From Rhodococcus sp. (in: high G+C Gram-positive bacteria) (GTDB lineage Bacteria; Actinomycetota; Actinomycetes; Mycobacteriales; Mycobacteriaceae), in the NCBI RefSeq assembly GCF_023264675.1, contig NZ_JAHFVG010000012.1:85158-149157 (forward strand): a DNA stretch of 64,000 nt, read 5' to 3'. The translations under genes were made by a program, and so were the position numbers. A model generated the notes under the pieces. It was given only the letters and a program-made list of their open reading frames with translations, was not told the origin of the DNA and searched no databases. Shown in pieces: positions 37,985 to 48,568 of this stretch (within the stretch, counting starts at the first letter, position 1; each line of letters starts with the position of its first letter).

Positions 37985-39775
37985 ATGAAGCGGTTCGTGG
38001 CGAGCGGTGTTCTGATGCTTCTCGCCGCTCTCGGGCTCCTGTGGCCTGTGGCCGTGTCCTACCTACCGACCGATTCGAACGGATCCGGCTCCGATCCTGT
38101 ATCGATCGTCGATTACTCGGCGAGGTACGACATCGCCGCCGACGGGCACCTCGACGCCGTCGAGACCATCACTGCGCGGTTCCCGTCGGGGCGTCACGGG
38201 ATCTTCCGCTACTGGGACGTTCGCAACGCCTCGGACCCGTACGTCCGTCAGCAGCCGCACGTGTCCTCGGTCACGCTCGACGGTGCGGCCGTACCGGTCG
38301 AGTGCTCCACCGAACGTGCCGAGCGTTACGTCGTCGCGAAGATCGGAGACCCTGATGTCTACGTGAGTCCGGGCATCCACGTCTACGAGATCGCCTACAC
38401 GATCGAGGGGGTGCTCGATCCGCCCTCGGACAGTGGACACTTCGCCTCCGAGGCCGGTGATCCCTCGGTGGCGGCCGGATCGGAATTCCGGTGGAACGTG
38501 GTGGCGCCGGGTTGGGAGATGGACATCGCCCGGGCGAACATCGTCGTCTTTCTTCCCGCAGCAGTGGGTCGAATCGAGTGTTCGGCCGACGCCACGGGGA
38601 CTTTGCCGTGCCAGATCGGGCAGCCGGAGCCCGACGTCGTTCAGTTCACGGCTGCCGACCTCGGCCCACACCAACCGATGACAGCCAAGATCGGGGTCGA
38701 TATCGCGGCACCCGCGCGTCAGAGCCTGCCGTGGCCTGGTTCCTTCGATCAGGTTTTCGGCCGATCCACCGGCGCGGCCGTTCTCGTCGGAGTGCTCTCG
38801 CTTCTGGCATGCGCCGCCGGTGTCGTATGGAGCAGAGCGGCGCACGAACCGCCCCCTGGATTCCCGGTGATGTACGCACCTCCCGAAGGTCTGGGTCCGG
38901 TTCAGGCGAATTTCATCTGTTCGGAGTCTCACCGCTCGTCGACACTGTCGGCATCGTTTCTGCACATGGCGCAGCAGGGTCTGGTGACATTGCGTGCGGG
39001 CGGAGCGAAGGACTGGCGGATAATCGGTGCCGCCCCCGCGTCGTCCTGGAACGCGTCGGATTCGGTGACGTACGCGCTCGGTGCGGCGCTGGGGATCACC
39101 GCGGTCGGCGCGGAATTCGCGGCAGACGGGTCGGCAGGCGCGGGGGAGACGCTGAAAGCCGCCAAATCGACCGCCGAGGGCGAGTGCCGTGCGTGGGCTC
39201 GGCGTGAACATCTGGTGATCTCGTCGAAGTTCGAGTACTTCGGATCGTTTCTGGTCGTCGCGTCGTTCGTGCTCGCCATCGTCGGGTTTCTCGGATTGCT
39301 CGCGCCCACGATGGCGGGGCTACCGTTCGCGGGTTTCGTGATCGGCGGCTACGGCCTGATGCGGGCGGGAACCGGGTCCAGGCGAACACACCGAGGCCGT
39401 GAGGTCTGGTCGCGGGCGGGTGGATTCCGGCGGCTCCTCGCGACGCCGTCGAGCGTCGATCGGTTCGACTTCTCCGCCCATACCGACATGTACATCGCGT
39501 TCGTTCCCTATGCCGTCGGTTACGGAGTCGCCGATGCGTGGGCGAAGAAGTTCCGCGAGGCAACCGGTACCGAGCCACCGACTCCGCACTGGTATCCGGT
39601 CGCGACATCGACCGGCCACGGGTTCTTCGGTTCGTCGTCCGGGGGTGGATTCGACAGCTTCGACTCGGCGCTGTCCTCGTCGATCAGCTCGTACGAGGCG
39701 ACGCAGTCTTCGTCCTCGGGCGGCGGAGGTGGCGGCGGAGGAGGAGGCGGTGGTGGTGGTGGTGGTTCCTGGTGA
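37985..39775 (+). CDS. DUF2207-domain membrane protein with poly-glycine tail
   Basis: 596 aa from ATG 37985, with GGGAGGCCGG before it. Signal-like N-terminus, an extracellular DUF2207 domain (YDIAADGHLDAVETITARFPSGRHGIFRYWDVR) of about 230 residues, then a membrane segment (TGAAVLVGVLSLLACAAGVVW), a soluble portion, two further segments (FLVVASFVLAIVGFLGLLAP), and an end with SSGGGFDSFDSALSSSISSYE followed by about 16 Gly and a final SW. The family is often next to LemA, as here. Function unknown; envelope maintenance is inferred. Confidence 0.88.
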   Translation: MKRFVASGVLMLLAALGLLWPVAVSYLPTDSNGSGSDPVSIVDYSARYDIAADGHLDAVETITARFPSGRHGIFRYWDVRNASDPYVRQQPHVSSVTLDGAAVPVECSTERAERYVVAKIGDPDVYVSPGIHVYEIAYTIEGVLDPPSDSGHFASEAGDPSVAAGSEFRWNVVAPGWEMDIARANIVVFLPAAVGRIECSADATGTLPCQIGQPEPDVVQFTAADLGPHQPMTAKIGVDIAAPARQSLPWPGSFDQVFGRSTGAAVLVGVLSLLACAAGVVWSRAAHEPPPGFPVMYAPPEGLGPVQANFICSESHRSSTLSASFLHMAQQGLVTLRAGGAKDWRIIGAAPASSWNASDSVTYALGAALGITAVGAEFAADGSAGAGETLKAAKSTAEGECRAWARREHLVISSKFEYFGSFLVVASFVLAIVGFLGLLAPTMAGLPFAGFVIGGYGLMRAGTGSRRTHRGREVWSRAGGFRRLLATPSSVDRFDFSAHTDMYIAFVPYAVGYGVADAWAKKFREATGTEPPTPHWYPVATSTGHGFFGSSSGGGFDSFDSALSSSISSYEATQSSSSGGGGGGGGGGGGGGGGSW

Positions 39776-39808
39776 GACTGGTCTACAACCGAAACGGAGG
39801 GTGCGGGC

Positions 39809-40372
39809 ATGGTCGTGACACTTGTGGTGATCGTCGTGGTGGTTCTGCTCATCGGCGTGTTCGTCGTCGGATTCAACAAGCTCAGATCGGCCGACGTGGG
39901 CACTCAGGAGGCGCTCGGCGGAATCGATGTACAACTGACTCGTCGGGCAGACCTGGTTCCCAATCTCGTGACCACCGTGAAGGGGTATGCCGCACACGAG
40001 AAATCGGTGTTCGAGCGGGTGACCGAGGCACGAGCGAGCGTGTCCAAGGCAACGGCGTCGCCCAGTGTCGAAGCCAAATCGTCGGCGGACGCGCAACTGG
40101 ACAAGGCAGTCTTCGACGTCCTGGCCGTTGCGGAGAACTACCCGGACCTGAAGGCCTCGGCGAATTTCCTCGACCTTCAGCGTCAATTGGGGGAGACCGA
40201 GAACCAACTCGCGTTCGCGCGGCAGTACTACAACGACGCGGTTGCGACGTTGAACACACTGGTTCGGACGCTTCCCTGGCTGCTGTTCGCCGGCGTTGCT
40301 CGCGTCGGCGAACGGACGTTCTATCAGGCACCTGCGGGTCAGTCGCAGGGCCCTCCGACGGTCGCTTTCTGA
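39809..40372 (+). CDS. lemA: LemA family membrane protein
   Basis: 187 aa. One N-terminal membrane segment (VVTLVVIVVVVLLIGVFVVGFNKL) then a helical domain with the family motifs VQLTRRADLVPNLVTTVKGYAAHEKSVFERV, LDLQRQLGETENQLAFARQYYNDAV and TLNTLVRTLPW. LemA proteins have one membrane helix and a coiled domain; their role is poorly defined. It follows the DUF2207 gene by 33 bases, a common pair. Confidence 0.93.
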   Translation: MVVTLVVIVVVVLLIGVFVVGFNKLRSADVGTQEALGGIDVQLTRRADLVPNLVTTVKGYAAHEKSVFERVTEARASVSKATASPSVEAKSSADAQLDKAVFDVLAVAENYPDLKASANFLDLQRQLGETENQLAFARQYYNDAVATLNTLVRTLPWLLFAGVARVGERTFYQAPAGQSQGPPTVAF

Positions 40373-40550
40373 GCCGAATGGCGAGGCGATGCACGGTCGT
40401 CGCGGAATGCACAGACACGCGGAGACAGGACACACCGGGGACTGCGGTCGAAGTCGTACCTAGGTAATAGAGTGGGTTCACTCCCGCCGGCGCACCACTC
40501 GGCTGCTGTACACACTCGCTTTGCCGCTCGACCATCAGGAGAGAACCTTC

Positions 40551-43500
40551 GTGGCTGACTCGTTCGTTCATCTGCACAACCACACCGAGTACTCGATGCT
40601 CGACGGAGCGGCCAAGATCGGCGCGATGTTCGCCGAGGCGAGCAGGTTGGAGATGACAGCCGTCGGCATGACCGATCACGGCAACATGTACGGCGCGAGC
40701 GAGTTCTACAACGAGGCCAAGAAGGCCGGAATCAAGCCGATCATCGGTATCGAGGCGTACATCGCTCCCGAGTCGCGGTTCAACAAGAAGCGCGTTCTGT
40801 GGGGAGATCGAAGCCAAAAATCGGACGACGTATCCGGTAGCGGCGCCTACACCCACATGACGATGGTCGCCGAGAACGCCACCGGTGTCCGAAATCTGTT
40901 CAAACTGTCCTCACTCGCCTCGATCGAAGGCCAGCTCGGCAAGTGGGCACGAATGGACGAGGAGATCATCGCCACTCATGCCGAGGGCATCATCGCCACG
41001 ACGGGCTGCCCGTCGGGTGAGGTCCAGACTCGCCTTCGTCTCGGCCAGGATCGCGAGGCACTGGAAGCTGCCGCGAAGTGGCGTGAGATCTGGGGACCGG
41101 AGAATTTCTTCCTCGAATTGATGGACCACGGGTTGTCCATCGAGCGTCGCGTGCGCGAGGGATTGCTCGAGATCGGCAAGAAGCTCTCGATCCCGCCGCT
41201 CGCGACCAACGACTGCCACTACGTCACCAAGGAAGCGGCCGTAAACCACGAAGCGCTGCTGTGTATCCAAACAGGCAAGACCCTCAGCGACCCCACCAGG
41301 TTCAAATTCGACGGTGACGGCTACTACCTCAAGTCTGCCGCCGAGATGCGCGAACTCTGGGACGACCAGGTTCCCGGCGCCTGCGACAGCACCCTTCTCA
41401 TCGCCGAGCGCGTGCAGCCGTACGACGACGTCTGGGCACACCGCGACCGGATGCCGATCTTCCCCGTTCCCGAGGGTGACACCCAGGGATCGTTCCTTGC
41501 GAAGGAGGTCGATCGAGGCCTCGAATGGCGTTTCCCCGACGGTGTTCCGCAGAACTACCGTGACCGTGCGAAGTACGAGATCAGTGTCATCCTGGAAATG
41601 GGCTTTCCGGCATACTTCCTGGTCGTCGGCGACCTCATCACCTACGCACGTTCGGTCGGTATCCGCGTCGGACCCGGCCGTGGTTCCGCCGCAGGCTCTC
41701 TCGTCGCCTACGCGATGGGAATCACCAACATCGACCCGCTGCCACACGGACTGCTGTTCGAGCGATTCCTCAACCCCGAGCGTGTGTCGATGCCCGATAT
41801 CGATATCGACTTCGATGATCGCCGCCGCGGCGAAATGGTGCGATACGCCACCGAGAAGTGGGGTACCGACCGCGTCGCCCAGGTCATCACCTTCGGCACC
41901 ATCAAGACCAAAGCTGCCATCAAGGACTCCGCACGAGTGCAGTTCGGTCAGCCCGGGTTTGCCATCGCCGACCAGATCACCAAGGCGCTGCCGCCGCCCA
42001 TCATGGCCAAGGACATCTCGGTCGCCGGGATCACCGACCCAGCGCACGAGCGGTACAAGGAAGCCACCGAGGTTCGTGCGCTCATCGACTCGAACCCCGA
42101 CGTCGCCACCATCTACAAGACCGCACGTGGGCTAGAGGGTCTGATCCGAAACGCAGGCGTACACGCCTGCGCGGTCATCATGTCCTCCGAACCGCTCACC
42201 GACGCCATTCCGGTGTGGAAGCGTGCTCAGGACGGCGCCATCATCACTGGCTGGGACTACCCGTCTTGTGAGGCCATCGGCCTGCTCAAGATGGACTTCC
42301 TCGGTCTTCGAAACCTCACCGTCATCGGTGACGCCATCGACAACATCAAGAGCAACCGCGGTATCGACCTGGACCTCGACACACTCGGTCTCGACGATCC
42401 GGCGACCTACGAATTGCTCGCTCGCGGAGACACTCTCGGCGTGTTCCAGCTCGACGGCAGTGCCATGCGAGACCTGCTTCGCCGGATGCAGCCGACAGGA
42501 TTCGAGGACATCGTCGCCGTGTTGGCGCTGTATCGCCCGGGTCCGATGGGAATGAACGCGCACAACGACTACGCCGACCGTAAGAACGGTAGGCAAGAGG
42601 TCAAGCCGATTCACCCCGAGCTGGAAGTGCCGCTCGCGGAAATTCTCAAGGACACGTACGGCCTGATCGTGTATCAGGAGCAGATCATGCAGATCGCGCA
42701 GAAGGTCGCCGGGTACTCGCTCGGGCAGGCCGACATTCTGCGACGCGCCATGGGTAAGAAGAAGCTCTCGGTGCTGGAAGAGGCCTACGCCGGATTCCGT
42801 GAAGGAATGCTCGCGAACAGTTTCTCCGAACCGGCCATCAAGGCACTGTGGGACACCATCCTCCCGTTCGCCGGTTACGCGTTCAACAAGTCGCACGCCG
42901 CCGGCTACGGTCTGGTGTCGTACTGGACCGGGTACCTCAAGGCCAACTACCCGGGCGAATACATGGCGGGCCTCCTCACCAGTGTCGGCGACGACAAGGA
43001 CAAATCTGCGATCTACCTCGCGGACTGCCGCAAGCTCGGAATCACCGTGCTGCCACCGGATGTCAACGAGTCCGAGCTGAACTTCGCGTCGGTGGGCAAG
43101 GACATTCGCTTCGGCCTTGGTGCAGTGCGGAACGTCGGAACCAACGTCGTGGCGTCGATCATCCGGGCGCGCGAAGAGAAGAGCAAGTACACCGACTTCT
43201 CGGACTATCTGAACAAGATCGACGCGGTGGCGTGCAGCAAGAAAGTCACCGAGTCTCTCATCAAGTCCGGCGCCTTTGACTCGCTCGACCATCCGCGTAA
43301 GGGCCTGATGCTCATCCACGCCGATGCGATCGATGCGGTGATGGGCACGAAGAAGGCCGAGGCCATCGGGCAATTCGACCTGTTCGGTGGCGAGGATGCC
43401 GACGAGTCCATCTCCGCGGTGTTCAATGTTCGTGTGCCGGACGAAGAATGGGAATCCAAGCACCGTTTGGCGCTCGAGCGCGAGATGCTCGGCCTGTATG

Positions 43501-44087
43501 TGTCCGGTCATCCGCTGCTTGGCGTCGAGCACATGCTTGCAGCGCAGTCGGATACCAACATCCCGGCGATTCTCGAAGGCGATGTCAAGGACGGCACTCA
43601 GGTCACCATCGGCGGCATTCTTGCTTCGGTCAACCGCCGAATCAACAAGAACGGTTTGACGTGGGCGTCCGCCCAACTCGAAGATCTCGTCGGTGGCATC
43701 GAGGTGCTGTTCTTCCCGCAGTCGTACTCGGTGTTCGGTGCCGATGTCACCGAGGATTCGGTGGTTCTGGTCAAGGGGCGCGTCTCGGTGCGCGACGACC
43801 GAATTTCGCTCATCGCCAACGACCTTGCGGTCCCTGATCTCTCCGCTGTGGGCGTCGCGCGGCCTCTGGCGGTCAGCTTGCCCACGCGACTGTGCACCGC
43901 CGACAAGGTCGGTGCGCTGAAGAAGGTGTTGATGAGCCATCCCGGCACGTCCGATGTGCACCTGCGGTTGGTCAGCGGCGACAAGGTCACTGCCATGAAG
44001 CTGGACGACAGTCTGCGCGTGACGCCGACATCGGCGCTGATGGGTGATCTGAAAGCACTACTCGGCCCGGGGTGCCTGACGGGCTGA
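40551..44087 (+). CDS. dnaE: DNA polymerase III alpha subunit DnaE1
   Basis: 1178 aa from GTG 40551, with AGGAGAG at 40537-40543; frames open 30 bases earlier are ignored. Replicative polymerase. The N-terminal PHP domain begins [20 protein letters not shown] and has [10 protein letters not shown], both intact metal motifs linked in mycobacteria to proofreading. Catalytic aspartates are in [16 protein letters not shown] (residues about 415-425). The helix-hairpin-helix and OB domains follow. Typical length for DnaE1, not the shorter mutagenic DnaE2/ImuC. The terminator at 44119 follows. Confidence 0.97.
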   Translation: MADSFVHLHNHTEYSMLDGAAKIGAMFAEASRLEMTAVGMTDHGNMYGASEFYNEAKKAGIKPIIGIEAYIAPESRFNKKRVLWGDRSQKSDDVSGSGAYTHMTMVAENATGVRNLFKLSSLASIEGQLGKWARMDEEIIATHAEGIIATTGCPSGEVQTRLRLGQDREALEAAAKWREIWGPENFFLELMDHGLSIERRVREGLLEIGKKLSIPPLATNDCHYVTKEAAVNHEALLCIQTGKTLSDPTRFKFDGDGYYLKSAAEMRELWDDQVPGACDSTLLIAERVQPYDDVWAHRDRMPIFPVPEGDTQGSFLAKEVDRGLEWRFPDGVPQNYRDRAKYEISVILEMGFPAYFLVVGDLITYARSVGIRVGPGRGSAAGSLVAYAMGITNIDPLPHGLLFERFLNPERVSMPDIDIDFDDRRRGEMVRYATEKWGTDRVAQVITFGTIKTKAAIKDSARVQFGQPGFAIADQITKALPPPIMAKDISVAGITDPAHERYKEATEVRALIDSNPDVATIYKTARGLEGLIRNAGVHACAVIMSSEPLTDAIPVWKRAQDGAIITGWDYPSCEAIGLLKMDFLGLRNLTVIGDAIDNIKSNRGIDLDLDTLGLDDPATYELLARGDTLGVFQLDGSAMRDLLRRMQPTGFEDIVAVLALYRPGPMGMNAHNDYADRKNGRQEVKPIHPELEVPLAEILKDTYGLIVYQEQIMQIAQKVAGYSLGQADILRRAMGKKKLSVLEEAYAGFREGMLANSFSEPAIKALWDTILPFAGYAFNKSHAAGYGLVSYWTGYLKANYPGEYMAGLLTSVGDDKDKSAIYLADCRKLGITVLPPDVNESELNFASVGKDIRFGLGAVRNVGTNVVASIIRAREEKSKYTDFSDYLNKIDAVACSKKVTESLIKSGAFDSLDHPRKGLMLIHADAIDAVMGTKKAEAIGQFDLFGGEDADESISAVFNVRVPDEEWESKHRLALEREMLGLYVSGHPLLGVEHMLAAQSDTNIPAILEGDVKDGTQVTIGGILASVNRRINKNGLTWASAQLEDLVGGIEVLFFPQSYSVFGADVTEDSVVLVKGRVSVRDDRISLIANDLAVPDLSAVGVARPLAVSLPTRLCTADKVGALKKVLMSHPGTSDVHLRLVSGDKVTAMKLDDSLRVTPTSALMGDLKALLGPGCLTG

Positions 44088-44118
44088 CCCGATTGGCCTG
44101 CTGGCCTCGGTTCGATCT

Positions 44119-44149
44119 ACGGACGCGCCTGATCTATGGGTGCGTCCGT
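44119..44149. terminator. Hairpin between dnaE and the convergent membrane gene
   Basis: ACGGACGC (44119-44126) pairs perfectly with GCGTCCGT (44142-44149) around a 15-base loop. A short TTT follows. It lies between the dnaE stop and the converging small gene, so it may serve both. Confidence 0.5.
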
Positions 44150-44167
44150 TTCAGCTGTTGCCTTGGC

Positions 44168-44410
44168 TCAGGAGCGCAGTGCCGTACGGCGCTCGACGAG
44201 CATGAGCGTCCACCATGCGACAACCGTCGACGCTGCGCTGGTGAGTACCGCCACCTGCAGCGACGACGTGAGTGCCAATGCACCGAGGAAGACCATGATT
44301 CCGAGGACGAGGGCTTCGACCTTGTACACGGGCCACGCGGTTCCCGCGATATCGACGGACTGTGCGGTCGGTCGACGGCGTGCGGGTGCGCTGCGGACTG
44401 CGTAGGTCAT
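44168..44410 (-). CDS. Small membrane protein, unknown function
   Basis: 80 aa from ATG 44410. A basic N-terminus ([19 protein letters not shown]) precedes two membrane segments (ALVLGIMVFLGALALTSSLQVAV and SAASTVVAWWTLML). The frame stays open a further 700 bases upstream through the 51-bp repeats, but that is an artefact of repeat length. No family recognised. Confidence 0.65.
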   Translation of the reverse strand: MTYAVRSAPARRRPTAQSVDIAGTAWPVYKVEALVLGIMVFLGALALTSSLQVAVLTSAASTVVAWWTLMLVERRTALRS

Positions 44411-44944
44411 CGAATGCTCCGTTCGGTGGTGCTGCTTGCAGTCTTCAGGGTATACGCATCCATGGATTCGGTCCACCGAACTTATTCTTTCGATGATCCA
44501 GCTGCGGCTCCCGTGCCCGCCCGTTCCCGCAAACGCACGTGCGTTTGTGTGGGGTTGTGGGGTGTGCTCGCCCGTTCTCGCCAACGCACGTGCGTTTGTG
44601 TGGGGTCGTGGGATGTGTCCGCCCGTTCTCGCCAACGCACGTGCGTTTGTGTGGGGTCGTGGGGTGTGTCCGCCCGTTCTCGCCAACGCACGTGCGTTTG
44701 TGTGGGTCGTGGGGTGTGCTCGCCCGTTCTCGCCAACGCACGTGCGTGTGCGTGGGGTCGTGGGGTGTGTCCGCCCGTTCTCGCCAACGCACGTGCGTTT
44801 GCGTGGGGTCGTGGGGTGTGCCCGCCCGTTCCCGCAAACGCACGTGCGTTTGCGTGGAGGTGAGATCGGGCGGAGGCGCGATCGGGACGCCGATGCGAGG
44901 CAGCTCACTGGCATCACCGTTCCTCGAGGTGTTGACTGGTTGTC
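44411..44944. other. 534-base gap dominated by the 51-bp repeat array
   Basis: The gap between the small membrane gene and the Ddn-like gene. Bases 44518-44857 are the tandem array; the flanks (44411-44517 and 44858-44944) show no clear gene. Open frames through the array exist in several frames on both strands because 51 is divisible by three, and are not believed. Confidence 0.7.
44518..44857. repeat. Seven 51-bp tandem repeats with palindromic cores
   Basis: Units start at 44518, 44569, 44620, 44671, 44721, 44772 and 44823; the fourth is 50 bases, one G short, and the last is partial. Each has the core ACGCACGTGCGT, a perfect palindrome except in the fifth copy, which has GTGCGTGTG. The first and last units share a variant (TTCCCGCAAACG) where the inner five read TTCTCGCCAACG. 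In the outer two the palindrome extends to CAAACGCACGTGCGTTTG. Confidence 0.9.
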
Positions 44945-45379
44945 ATGCCATTGACTGGAGAATACGAACCGAGCACATCCGACTGGGCCCGCAAGCAGGC
45001 CGAACTCCTGGAGGGTTCCGGCGGTACCGAGGGCATCGAACTCAACGGGATGCCGGTAATCCTGCTGACGACCAAGGGCAACAAGTCCGGCAAGCTTCGC
45101 AAGACACCGCTGATGCGGGTGGAACACAACGGTGAGTACGCCGCGGTGGCGTCGCTCGGTGGCGCACCGAAGAACCCGGTCTGGTACTACAACGTGAAGG
45201 CCGAGCCGTTGGTGGAGTTGCAGGACGGGACTGACCTAGCGGACTACATCGCACGGGAAGTAACCGGCGACGAGAAGTCCGTGTGGTGGGAACGCGCCGT
45301 GAAGGCTTTTCCTGACTATGCCGACTACCAGACGAAGACCGACCGCGAGATCCCTGTGTTCGTATTGACGAAAGCCTGA
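44945..45379 (+). CDS. Ddn-like F420-dependent nitroreductase-family oxidoreductase
   Basis: 144 aa from ATG 44945. The sequence [17 protein letters not shown] followed by [23 protein letters not shown] and [24 protein letters not shown] is typical of the Ddn/FDOR-A group, which uses the deazaflavin F420H2 and is restricted mainly to actinobacteria. Natural substrates are probably quinones; the exact one cannot be read. It lies 14 bases before the PoxB-like gene, so a shared transcript is likely. Confidence 0.9.
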   Translation: MPLTGEYEPSTSDWARKQAELLEGSGGTEGIELNGMPVILLTTKGNKSGKLRKTPLMRVEHNGEYAAVASLGGAPKNPVWYYNVKAEPLVELQDGTDLADYIAREVTGDEKSVWWERAVKAFPDYADYQTKTDREIPVFVLTKA

Positions 45380-45393
45380 AGGGGACAACTGAA

Positions 45394-47169
45394 TTGAGTG
45401 TCAAGAACGTTGCCGAACAAATAGTCGACCAACTGATCGACGCGGGTGTCGAAAGGATCTATGGCATCGTCGGTGACAGCCTCAACCCCATCGTCGACGC
45501 CGTCAGGCGCAGCGGTGGCGCGAAAGCGGGCGGGATCGACTGGATTCATGTTCGCCACGAGGAGGCCGCGGCGTTTGCCGCTGCGGCCGAGGCGCAACTC
45601 ACCGGCAAGCTGGCAGTGTGCGCCGGCTCCTGCGGCCCGGGGAACTTGCATCTCATCAACGGTCTGTACGACGCCAATCGCTCGGGTGCGCCGGTTCTGG
45701 CGATTGCCTCGCACATCCCGAGCGCGCAGATCGGTGCCGGCTTCTTTCAGGAGACGCACCCCGATCGGCTGTTCATCGAATGCTCGGTATACGCCGAACT
45801 GATCAGCACGCCCGAACAGTCACCGCGGGTGGTGCATTCGGCCGTGCAGCACGCGATTGCCAAGTCCGGTGTTTCGGTGATCACCCTGCCCGGTGATATC
45901 GCCGATCAGCCGGTCGGCGGCGCAGCGCCCGCCTATGTGAGGACTGCACGACCTACTCTGGTGCCGGCAGCGGAGGATGTCGCAACACTTGCCGCTGCGG
46001 TGAACCAGGCCGAGACGATCGCGATCTTTGCGGGCGCTGGTGTGCGTGACGCTCGTGCCGAACTCTTGGAGCTCGCCGAGGTGCTCGGTGCGCCGATCGG
46101 ACACTCGTTGCGCGGCAAGGAGTACGTGCAGTACGACAATCCGTTCGACATCGGTATGACCGGTCTTCTCGGATACGGGGCAGCGCACGCAGGCATTCAC
46201 GACGCAGATCTGCTGCTGCTCATCGGAACGGACTTTCCGTACAGCCAGTTTCTGCCGGACAAGGTACGAACCGCGCAGATCGACAATGCGGCCGAGAAGC
46301 TCGGCAGGAGAACCAGTCTCGACCTCGCCGTCCACGGTGATGCCAAGAGCACGTTGGCGGCACTGCTTCCGCTCGTGGAGCGAAAGTCCGATCGCCGGTT
46401 CCTGGAGCGCACACTCGAACAGCACAACAAGCTGATGACCAAGGTGGTGGGCGCTTACACCAAACCCGTCAAGCAGCGCACGCCGATTCACCCGGAGTAC
46501 GCCGCATCCATCCTCGACGACCTCGCCGCCGAGGATGCGATCTTCACCACCGACACGGGAATGTGCAACGTGTGGACGGCCAGGTATCTGAATCCGAACG
46601 GCTCGCGTCGGTTCATATCTTCGGCGCTACACGGTTCGATGGCCAATGCACTTCCGCACGCGATCGGTGCACAGGTGGCATTCCCGACCCGTCAGGTGGT
46701 GTCGATGTCCGGCGACGGCGGACTGTCGATGTTGCTGGGTGAGCTCGTGACGGTTGCGATGTATCGGCTACCGGTCAAGGTGGTCGTGTTCAACAATTCG
46801 ACGCTCGGCATGGTCAAGCTGGAGATGTTGGTGGACGGTATCCCCGACTTCGGCGTCGACGTACCGGCTACCGACTATGCGGCCGTCGCCGCCGCGCTCG
46901 GGATCTTCTCCAGGCGTATCGAGGATCCGAGCGAGATCGAATCCGGCATCCGGTCGGCACTCGAGCACGACGGGCCCGCGCTCGTGGACATCGTGACGGA
47001 CCCGAACGCGCTGTCGTTGCCACCGACCATCACCGGTGAGCAAGTGAAGGGATTCGCGCTCGCGATGTCGCGGATGGTCATGAACGGGGGAGTCGGCGAG
47101 GCTGTGCAGATGGCGAAGTCGAATCTCCGCAACATGCCGTTGCCGTCACAGTTGGATCCGCGAGGGTAG
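45394..47169 (+). CDS. poxB: Pyruvate dehydrogenase (quinone)-like ThDP enzyme
   Basis: 591 aa from TTG 45394, with AAGGGG upstream; no other in-frame start is near. Thiamine diphosphate enzyme of the pyruvate oxidase family. YGIVGDSLNPIVDAV and RHEEAAAFAAAAEAQLTG (catalytic Glu) begin the PYR domain, and the ThDP motif GDGGLSMLLGELVTVAMYRLPVKVVVFNN ends in the C-domain. PoxB converts pyruvate to acetate and CO2 with electrons to quinone. It is not an acetolactate synthase by neighbourhood, since ilvN and ilvC are absent, but that family is close. Membrane-peripheral location expected. Confidence 0.88.
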   Translation: MSVKNVAEQIVDQLIDAGVERIYGIVGDSLNPIVDAVRRSGGAKAGGIDWIHVRHEEAAAFAAAAEAQLTGKLAVCAGSCGPGNLHLINGLYDANRSGAPVLAIASHIPSAQIGAGFFQETHPDRLFIECSVYAELISTPEQSPRVVHSAVQHAIAKSGVSVITLPGDIADQPVGGAAPAYVRTARPTLVPAAEDVATLAAAVNQAETIAIFAGAGVRDARAELLELAEVLGAPIGHSLRGKEYVQYDNPFDIGMTGLLGYGAAHAGIHDADLLLLIGTDFPYSQFLPDKVRTAQIDNAAEKLGRRTSLDLAVHGDAKSTLAALLPLVERKSDRRFLERTLEQHNKLMTKVVGAYTKPVKQRTPIHPEYAASILDDLAAEDAIFTTDTGMCNVWTARYLNPNGSRRFISSALHGSMANALPHAIGAQVAFPTRQVVSMSGDGGLSMLLGELVTVAMYRLPVKVVVFNNSTLGMVKLEMLVDGIPDFGVDVPATDYAAVAAALGIFSRRIEDPSEIESGIRSALEHDGPALVDIVTDPNALSLPPTITGEQVKGFALAMSRMVMNGGVGEAVQMAKSNLRNMPLPSQLDPRG

Positions 47170-47212
47170 TCCCGGGTAAAAGCGTGATCTGCGCTGGTGG
47201 CAGCATGGACGG

Positions 47213-48568
47213 GTGTCCAACTCGCCTGATGTAGCTCCTCGCACCACCGAACCGTTCGCTGTGACCGCGGACGACATCGATGTGGCTGCGAAGCGAATTT
47301 CGGGCGTGGTTGCGGCGACGCCGTTGCAGTTCTGCGAACGCCTCTCCGCTGCCACCGGCGCGAACGTCTATCTCAAGCGTGAGGATCTACAGATCGTTCG
47401 GTCGTACAAGATCCGCGGCGCCTACAATCTGATGGCTCAGCTGAGTCCGCAGGAACTCGCCGCGGGTGTCGTGACGGCGAGCGCTGGAAACCATGCACAG
47501 GGTGTTGCCTTCGCGTGCCGGACGATGCAGGTGCGGGGCCGGATCTACGTGCCGGCGAACACTCCGAAACAGAAGCGCGACCGCATCCGCGTCCACGGTG
47601 GCGATTTTGTCGAGTTGATTCTCGTCGGCGACACGTTCGACGCTGCGGCTGCGGCGGCGGCCGAGGATGTCGATCGTACCGGCGCAACGATGGTCCCACC
47701 GTTCGACGACGCGCGCACCGTCGCCGGACAGGGGACGATCGCCGCCGAGATCGTCGAACAACTCGGTTCGGCGCCCGACACGGTGGTGATGCCGGTCGGC
47801 GGCGGCGGCTGTATCGCCGGTATCTCGACGTATCTGCGCGAGCGTTCGTCGGCGACGGCGCTGGTCGGCGTCGAGCCCTCCGGCGCGGCGTCGATGACTG
47901 CCGCGCTTGTCGCAGGCGGTCCAGTCACGCTGAGCGATATCGATCCGTTCGTCGACGGTGCAGCCGTCCGGCGCATCGGCGACGTCCCGTACGCGGCACT
48001 GCGAGCAATGGGGGCCGAAGTGGTCTCGCACGCTTCGCTACCGTTGGTCGCCGTGCCGTCGTTTCCGGCGAGCGGACCGGGGCCGTTCCTGATGACTCAG
48101 ATCGACGAAGGCGCCATCTGCACAGCGATGCTCGAGCTCTACCAGAACGAGGGCGTCATCGCCGAGCCGGCGGGCGCGCTCAGTGTCGCGGCGCTCGGCC
48201 ACATCACCGTCGCACCGGGAAGCACCGTCGTCTGCTTGATCTCGGGCGGGAACAACGACGTGTCACGGTACGGCGAGATTCTGGAGCGTTCGCTCGTCCA
48301 TCTCGGTCTCAAGCACTACTTTCTGGTCGACTTTCCTCAGGAGCCCGGCGCGCTGCGCCGTTTCCTCGACGACGTTCTGGGGCCCGATGACGACATCACG
48401 CTGTTCGAGTACGTCAAGCGGAACAATCGCGAAACAGGGGCGGCACTGGTCGGCATCGAACTGGGCGTTGCGACGGGCCTCAGTTCACTGCTGGAACGGA
48501 TGCGTGCGTCGCATCTACGGGTCGAGCAGTTGGAGCCGGGATCCCCGGCATACCGCTATTTGACGTGA
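47213..48568 (+). CDS. ilvA: Threonine dehydratase, biosynthetic (IlvA)
   Basis: 451 aa from GTG 47213. PLP-dependent conversion of threonine to 2-oxobutyrate, first step to isoleucine. RSYKIRGAYN holds the PLP lysine, TASAGNHAQGVAF and VGGGGCIAGI the phosphate loop and substrate region. The C-terminal domain (KHYFLVDFPQEPGALRRFLDDV) is one ACT-like regulatory unit, where isoleucine feedback would act. Its stop overlaps the converging tetR gene by 13 bases. Position matches Rv1559. Confidence 0.93.
   Translation: MSNSPDVAPRTTEPFAVTADDIDVAAKRISGVVAATPLQFCERLSAATGANVYLKREDLQIVRSYKIRGAYNLMAQLSPQELAAGVVTASAGNHAQGVAFACRTMQVRGRIYVPANTPKQKRDRIRVHGGDFVELILVGDTFDAAAAAAAEDVDRTGATMVPPFDDARTVAGQGTIAAEIVEQLGSAPDTVVMPVGGGGCIAGISTYLRERSSATALVGVEPSGAASMTAALVAGGPVTLSDIDPFVDGAAVRRIGDVPYAALRAMGAEVVSHASLPLVAVPSFPASGPGPFLMTQIDEGAICTAMLELYQNEGVIAEPAGALSVAALGHITVAPGSTVVCLISGGNNDVSRYGEILERSLVHLGLKHYFLVDFPQEPGALRRFLDDVLGPDDDITLFEYVKRNNRETGAALVGIELGVATGLSSLLERMRASHLRVEQLEPGSPAYRYLT

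Noticed and set aside
44518..44857. CRISPR array
   Set aside because: Units are joined directly with no spacers, the unit is 51 bases, and no cas genes are near.
44168..45127. A 319-codon minus-strand frame joining the 80-aa membrane protein to a repetitive N-terminus
   Set aside because: The extra 239 residues come only from the 51-bp array, which is open in several frames because 51 is a multiple of three; the start at 44410 is preferred.
45394..47169. Acetolactate synthase large subunit
   Set aside because: Close family, but no small subunit or ilvC is adjacent and the catalytic stretch fits pyruvate:quinone oxidoreductases better; not excluded outright.
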